Below are positions 59,744 through 64,000 of a DNA stretch of 64,000 nt, piece by piece. How positions within the stretch are numbered: position 1 is the first letter of the stretch; each line of letters opens with the position of its first letter. The stretch comes from an uncultured Holophagaceae bacterium (GTDB lineage: Bacteria > Acidobacteriota > Holophagae > Holophagales > Holophagaceae). The notes beneath the pieces are model-generated. The model saw only the letters and a program-made list of their open reading frames with translations, did not search any database and was not told the origin of the DNA. The stretch covers positions 124,001 to 188,000 of the forward strand of contig CAIWKE010000027.1 of the NCBI GenBank assembly GCA_903913215.1, in the 5' to 3' direction. The position numbers were made by a program, and so were the translations under genes.

Positions 59744-61255
59744 TTCGTCACGCCCACGATGACTTGCCGGAATGGAGAACCCATCGGCCTTGTACTCGTT
59801 GATCTTGTTGCGCACGGTGCGCAGGGCGATGTCGAGCTGCTCGGCGCAGTGGGTGCGGTTGCCTTTGAGGGCGCTGAGGGTGGAGAGCAGCCAGAAGCGC
59901 TCCAGCTCTGGCAGGCTGAGACCCAGGGGGAGGACCACGGGGGTGCCCATGGCCTGGCCCACTAGGGGCTTGCGGACATCAGCCACCACGGCGCCCGGGG
60001 GCAGGTTGCTGGCCTCACGCCGGGGCGTGGGCGCCGAGGGGGGCGTCCAGGGCTCGATGACGATGGATTCTGGGGGATCCTCGGGCAGGTCATTGAGGGC
60101 TTCGGCGGGCAGCAGCCACCGCAGATCCTGCGCGCTGAGGCGACGGCCCTGGCTGATGACCACGCAGCGCTGGATGACATTTTCCAGCTCGCGAATATTG
60201 CCGGCCCAGGGGTGCCGCGCCAGGGCGGCGAGGAAGCTGGGCACCAGTTCAGGCACGTGGCGCTCGTTCTCGCGGGCGTAGCGTTCGGCGAAGTGGGCGG
60301 CCAAGAGGTTCAGATCGCCCGGCCGGTCGCGCAGGGGCGGCAGGTCCAGCGGAATGACGTTGAGCCGATAGTAGAGGTCTTCGCGGAACCGTCCGGCTTT
60401 CACTTCGGCCTGGAGGTCGCGGTTGGTGAGGGCGATGAGGCGCACATCTACAGGGATGGGGCGATTGCCACCCAGGCGGTCCACGGTGCGCTCCTGGAGG
60501 ACGCGCAGCAGCTTGCCCTGCAGGCCCAGGGGCAGTTCGCCCACTTCGTCCAGGACCAGGGTGCCGCCATCGGCCTGCTCGAAGCGGCCGGGCTTCATGC
60601 CCGTGGCGCCGGTGAAGGCGCCCTTCTCGTAGCCGAAGAGTTCAGATTCCAGCAGGTTCTCGGGGATGGCAGCGCAGTTGATGGCCACGAAGGCACCGTT
60701 GCGCCGGGGGCTGGAGCCGTGAATGAGCTTGGCCAGCAGTTCCTTGCCCGTGCCGCTCTCGGCCTGGATCAGGATGGTGGCGCGACTGTCCGCAGCGCGG
60801 CGGGCCAGGGCCAGGGTCTCCCCCAGGACCGGATCCTGGGTGAGGATCACAGGCGCGTCTGAGGGCTCCTCAGCCTTGAGGTGCCCTTCGGACTTCAAGG
60901 CCTTGTTGACGGCCAGGGTCAGTTCCTCGGGGCTGAAGGGCTTGGAGAGGAAGTCAAAGGCGCCGAGGCGCATGGCCTCCCGGGCCGAATCCAGGCTGCC
61001 GAAGGCGGTGATGAGCAGGACTGGCAGGGCAGGATCAACCGCCTTGAGGCGGGCGGTCAGCTGTAGTCCATCCATGCCGGGCATGCGGAGGTCTGTGATC
61101 ACGGCGTCGTAGGCGCCCGGGCGCACCATGCGCAGGGCCTCCTCGCCACCGCGGGCCTGTTCCGCGAAGAACCCAGCCCGTTTCAGGCTCAGGGCCATCC
61201 CGTCCCGCATTCCGGGGTCGTCGTCCACCACCAGCACTCGAAGAGGAGTCGTCAT
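59738..61255 (-). CDS. NtrC-type sigma-54 response regulator
   Basis: 505 residues. REC domain with Asp12/Asp13 and phosphoacceptor Asp55 ([12 protein letters not shown]). The AAA domain has Walker A ESGTGKE, the sigma-54 contact loop [22 protein letters not shown], and the [12 protein letters not shown] arginine finger region. The C-terminal helix-turn-helix is near 470-500 ([21 protein letters not shown]). Activates sigma-54 promoters; the sensor kinase is not in the window. The start at 61255 gives the standard N-terminus. Confidence 0.93.
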   Translation of the reverse strand: MTTPLRVLVVDDDPGMRDGMALSLKRAGFFAEQARGGEEALRMVRPGAYDAVITDLRMPGMDGLQLTARLKAVDPALPVLLITAFGSLDSAREAMRLGAFDFLSKPFSPEELTLAVNKALKSEGHLKAEEPSDAPVILTQDPVLGETLALARRAADSRATILIQAESGTGKELLAKLIHGSSPRRNGAFVAINCAAIPENLLESELFGYEKGAFTGATGMKPGRFEQADGGTLVLDEVGELPLGLQGKLLRVLQERTVDRLGGNRPIPVDVRLIALTNRDLQAEVKAGRFREDLYYRLNVIPLDLPPLRDRPGDLNLLAAHFAERYARENERHVPELVPSFLAALARHPWAGNIRELENVIQRCVVISQGRRLSAQDLRWLLPAEALNDLPEDPPESIVIEPWTPPSAPTPRREASNLPPGAVVADVRKPLVGQAMGTPVVLPLGLSLPELERFWLLSTLSALKGNRTHCAEQLDIALRTVRNKINEYKADGFSIPASHRGRDED

Positions 61256-61293
61256 ATCAGGGCATCCAAACGGCAAGGTTAGCCGCATTCACG

Positions 61294-62013
61294 TTATCGG
61301 GTTGGATGACCCGGACTGGAGTTTTGTGCAGTGTTGCGTTTCCGGACCCGCTGGGGAAGGTCACCGGAGGCCGGTTCCCCCCGCACGGGGTCCCCGTGCC
61401 GGCGGACCAGCAGGTAGAGTTGGCGTCGGCTCACGCCCAGACGCTGGGCCGCCTCCACCCGGTTCCCGTAAGCCCGGCGCAGGGCCCGGTGCAAGAGGTA
61501 ACGCTCCAGTTCGTGGAGGTTCGTGGCCAGGTCCTCGGCCTCCAGGCGCAGGGGCCCGGTGGCTTCGGGGTTCGGCAGTTGGCCCAGCAGCCGCCAGCGG
61601 ATGAGGCGATTGCGGAGCTCCCGCAGGTTGCCTGGGCAGGGCAGGGCCCCCAGGGCTGCAGGCAGGGAACCCGCCAGGCCCTCCTCCTCAGCCAACGCCG
61701 CCAGGAGGGCGGGCAGAGCCTCTGGATGCTCGTCCAGGCTGGGGAGCCGCAACTCCAGGCAGTTGGCGCCAGGGGGCGGGCCCCCGTGGGCCGCTAGGAC
61801 ACCGCCAGGGTGCGCTGCGAGCCAGGTCAGGCCCTGGGCAGGATCTGTGACTTCCGTGACCTCCAGACCCCTCAACTGGGCCAGGTGCTCCGCTACGGTG
61901 GTGGTGCCCGAGCCTGGCGCGCCATGGACCCAGATGGCCTCAGCCCGGGCTGCCAGCTGCTTCAGGTTCGGCCCCCACTGGGTGCCGCCGGGAAGCAGGT
62001 CCAGGGGGATCAA
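61294..62013 (-). CDS. Degenerate sigma-54-activator-like protein with Fis HTH
   Basis: About 239 residues from a TTG at 62013, 4 bases past the hemolysin III stop. A P-loop-like GAPGSGTTT has Thr in place of the Walker Lys, and no GAFTGA loop is seen. The PCPGNLRELRNRLIRW segment and a C-terminal Fis-type helix-turn-helix (RVEAAQRLGVSRRQLYLLVRRHG) are kept. It looks like a reduced NtrC-family protein that binds DNA but cannot drive sigma-54. The exact start is uncertain; an ATG at 62073 would overlap hemolysin III. Confidence 0.7.
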   Translation of the reverse strand: MIPLDLLPGGTQWGPNLKQLAARAEAIWVHGAPGSGTTTVAEHLAQLRGLEVTEVTDPAQGLTWLAAHPGGVLAAHGGPPPGANCLELRLPSLDEHPEALPALLAALAEEEGLAGSLPAALGALPCPGNLRELRNRLIRWRLLGQLPNPEATGPLRLEAEDLATNLHELERYLLHRALRRAYGNRVEAAQRLGVSRRQLYLLVRRHGDPVRGEPASGDLPQRVRKRNTAQNSSPGHPTR

Positions 62014-62017
62014 GGGA

Positions 62018-62815
62018 TTACCGGGCGGGGATGACGTGGAAAAGCACCGCAAACACGTGGCAGGCGCTGCCACCCACCACGAAGAGGTGCCACAGGGAGT
62101 GGTGGAAGGGGAGCTTCTCCATGCTGTACACCGCGGCGCCCAAGCTGTAGAAGAGCCCGCCCCCGAAGAGCCAGTAGAGGCCGTGGGGTGAGATTACCCG
62201 GCCCAGGGGCGTGCCCGTGGCCAGGGCCGCGAGCAGGGGCACCACGATGAGCCAGCCCATGAGCAGGTAGATGGTGGTGGAGATCCAGCCCATGCGTTTC
62301 ACGAAGGCCGGATCCATGTCCGTGTCACTGGGGAGGGCATGCAGGTGATCCACCGCCGGCGGCCGGAGGATCTGTTTGGCCAGACGGGTGTAGAACATGG
62401 CCTTGAAGACAATGCCCAGCACCGCCAGGCCCCAGGCCAGACCGAACAGGGTCCAGCCCCAGGTGGGCCAGGTGCGCCCCAGGGCGGAGAGGCAGAAGGG
62501 CGTGTAGGTACCGGCAATGAGCATGAAGATGGCCGAGTGGTCGAAGACCTTGAAGACTAACTTCACCCGGGGACCCCGGAAGGCGTGGTACAGCGTGGAC
62601 ATCAGGTAGAGCAGGATCAGCGTGGTACCGAAGATGACCGCGCCCACCACGTCCCGGGCCGTGCCCACGGGGCGGGGGGACCGGGCCGCGAAGACCACCA
62701 TCAGCACCAGCCCAGCGATGGACAGGGCCACTCCCAGCCCGTGCGTCAGGCTGTTGGCCAGCTCTTCGGCAGGCGTCTGTTGGGTGAAACCGGAGCTGGA
62801 GGCCGAGCGCGACAT
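62018..62815 (-). CDS. Hemolysin III/YqfA-family membrane protein
   Basis: 265 residues with seven membrane segments and the conserved motifs TPAEELANSLTHGLGVALS, STLYHAF, FDHSAIFMLIAGTYTPF and PFHHSLWHLFVVGGSACH, where the His residues define the PAQR/hemolysin III metal site. It is longer than usual owing to an N-terminal Ser/Thr-rich stretch. Function in bacteria unknown. Confidence 0.92.
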   Translation of the reverse strand: MSRSASSSGFTQQTPAEELANSLTHGLGVALSIAGLVLMVVFAARSPRPVGTARDVVGAVIFGTTLILLYLMSTLYHAFRGPRVKLVFKVFDHSAIFMLIAGTYTPFCLSALGRTWPTWGWTLFGLAWGLAVLGIVFKAMFYTRLAKQILRPPAVDHLHALPSDTDMDPAFVKRMGWISTTIYLLMGWLIVVPLLAALATGTPLGRVISPHGLYWLFGGGLFYSLGAAVYSMEKLPFHHSLWHLFVVGGSACHVFAVLFHVIPAR

Positions 62816-62895
62816 GCCAACGAGAATGACAGATCCAGCGCCCCCAGGGACCCACCGACCAGAGGTAAGGAACCGTCGGGCTCTTGGCTGGCGCC

Positions 62896-64000
62896 CTACT
62901 TCAGGTGCTTATCGAACCAGTGGATCATTTCCCACAGGGTGTGTTCGATGGACTCTCTCGCGGCGTAGCCATGGGCCTCCAGGGGGAGGGTCACGTAGCG
63001 GACCGTCTGGCCGTTGCCCTTGAGGGCGGCGTAGAGGCGCTCGCTCTGGATGGGGAAGGTGCCGGAATTATTGTCGGCCTCGCCGTGGATCAGCAGGATG
63101 GGCGCGTTGAACTTGTTCGCTGCCATGAAGGGGGAGACCTTCAGATACATGTCCGGGGCCTCCCACAGGGTCCGCCGCTCACTCTGGAAGCCAAAGGGCG
63201 TCAGGGTGCGGTTGTAGGCGCCGCTGCGGGCGATGCCGGCCTTGAAGAGGGTCGAGTGGGCCAGCAGGTTTGCCGTCATGAAGGCCCCATAGCTGTGGCC
63301 CCCCACGCCCACCCGCTTGGGATCGATGACGCCCAGGGCGTCGGCCTTGTCGATGGCGGCCTTGGCGCTGGCGACGACCTGCTCGATGAAGGTGTCATTG
63401 ACAGTCTTGGGATCGCCCACCACGGGCATGGTGGCGCTGTCCAGGACCACATAGCCCGAGAGCAGGAAGAAGAGGTGGGACATGCCGTTGATGGTGGTGA
63501 AGCGGTCTGAGGAGCCGGCGACCTGGCTTGCCGTGCCCGCCTCCGTGAACTCCATGGGATAGGCCCAGACCACAGCCGGGCGGCGCTGGCCCTCCTGGTA
63601 GTCCGGGGGCAGATAGAGGGTGAAGCTGAGGCCCACGCCATCGGGGCGCGTGTAGGTCACGAGGCGCTTCTGGATCTTCCGCAGCTGGGGCAGGGGATCC
63701 GAAAAGGCGGTGAGGGCGCGGGTCGTCATGCCGTGCAGGACATAGTTCGGGGCTTCGGTGGGACTCTCATGGCGGGTGATGAACCGGCCATCCGGCAGCA
63801 GGGCCGCCAGGGCTTCATAGCTGCCGGGGGCGCTGCGGAAGAGGCGCTCGGTCTTGAGGGTGGCGCAGTCCAAGCGGTCCAGGAAGGGGCGCTCACCGCC
63901 GGGCGCCGCACCCCGGCCGGAGAGGAAGAGGGCGCCCTCGCGCTGCACCAGGGCCCAGTGGCCGTTGGGCAGCAGGCGGGAGAGGAAGGAGCCGGGGGCC
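62896..64000 (-). CDS. Prolyl-oligopeptidase-family glutamyl endopeptidase (partial)
   Basis: The window holds about 368 residues of the C-terminal part; the 5' end is cut by the window edge. The peptidase domain has the Ser nucleophile in GVGGHSYGAFMTANLLAHS, Asp in HGEADNNSGTFP and His in LEAHGYAARESIEH. GIARSGAYNRTLTPFGFQ is diagnostic for the group related to plastid glutamyl endopeptidase (S9D). Cleaves after Glu in partly degraded peptides. Likely periplasmic or cytoplasmic; the signal peptide is not visible. Confidence 0.9.
   Translation of the reverse strand, partial: APGSFLSRLLPNGHWALVQREGALFLSGRGAAPGGERPFLDRLDCATLKTERLFRSAPGSYEALAALLPDGRFITRHESPTEAPNYVLHGMTTRALTAFSDPLPQLRKIQKRLVTYTRPDGVGLSFTLYLPPDYQEGQRRPAVVWAYPMEFTEAGTASQVAGSSDRFTTINGMSHLFFLLSGYVVLDSATMPVVGDPKTVNDTFIEQVVASAKAAIDKADALGVIDPKRVGVGGHSYGAFMTANLLAHSTLFKAGIARSGAYNRTLTPFGFQSERRTLWEAPDMYLKVSPFMAANKFNAPILLIHGEADNNSGTFPIQSERLYAALKGNGQTVRYVTLPLEAHGYAARESIEHTLWEMIHWFDKHLK

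Noticed and set aside
1-64000. tRNA, rRNA or riboswitch genes
   Set aside because: I looked for cloverleaf-like and conserved RNA segments by eye in the intergenic gaps and saw none; a covariance search could still find something small.

Overview
The window is GC-rich (roughly two-thirds G+C by eye), densely coded chromosomal DNA from a Gram-negative bacterium. It has an LpxL-type lipid A acyltransferase, a BamE-like lipoprotein, many lipoproteins and a sigma-54 regulator. The mix (DUF4382 lipoprotein, PATAN-type response regulator, serC-serA-DUF1015 operon, cyclic-2,3-DPG-synthetase-like GTPase, a glutamyl endopeptidase resembling the plastid enzyme, GH113-like protein) and the codon bias fit an Acidobacteriota member, perhaps Holophagae/Geothrix-like. 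That placement is inference; no rRNA, tRNA or other phylogenetic marker was seen.

Layout. 0-3.2 kb: a minus-strand operon for a predicted peptide-ligase system (circularly permuted ATP-grasp, alpha-E, transglutaminase). 3.3-6.3 kb: DUF4199 protein, an SDR, DinB, and glutaminase on the plus strand. 6.4-13.8 kb: a nearly gapless minus-strand run of small enzymes (EamA-like permease, RlmF, cysteine hydrolase, VOC, DJ-1/PfpI, AHSA1, DUF488, thioesterase, aldo/keto reductase, two GNATs), followed by a decayed gene with two in-frame stops. 14.6-22 kb: small secreted, membrane and stress-type genes, including an AHSA1-CWC zinc-protein fusion and a ParB/Srx-like protein.

22.0-23.6 kb looks different. 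It has lower G+C and three short co-oriented ORFs separated by imperfect palindromes bounded by CCTAAC/GTTAGG. I read it as a small cluster of integron gene cassettes without an integrase in the window. 23.9-30.6 kb: zincin, SHOCT protein, acyltransferase with a duplicated 3' tail embedded in repeat elements, a 565-residue orphan and a DUF4382 lipoprotein. 30.6-33.9 kb: serine operon serC-serA-DUF1015. 34-42.8 kb: response regulator, GH113-like protein, CNNM/CorC protein, acyltransferase-like membrane protein, amino-acid permease, ComF, and an old yellow enzyme. 42.9-50.8 kb: an ERCC4 nuclease lacking an AUG start, a cPGS-like GTPase, DUF748, a halohydrin-dehalogenase-like enzyme, protoporphyrinogen oxidase and PlsC. 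51-64 kb: peroxiredoxin, arginine deiminase, LpxL, greA-clpX-lon, YihY, an NtrC-type regulator with a degenerate regulator nearby, hemolysin III and a truncated glutamyl endopeptidase.

Intergenic DNA carries several dispersed repeat families: arrays of CGCAGAGG-type 9-mers as inverted pairs, a perfect 28-bp inverted repeat built from GACGCCAA units, and hairpins with variable stems but a constant GC-GCA-GC tip. Long ORFs opposite real genes are GC-driven shadows and are not listed.
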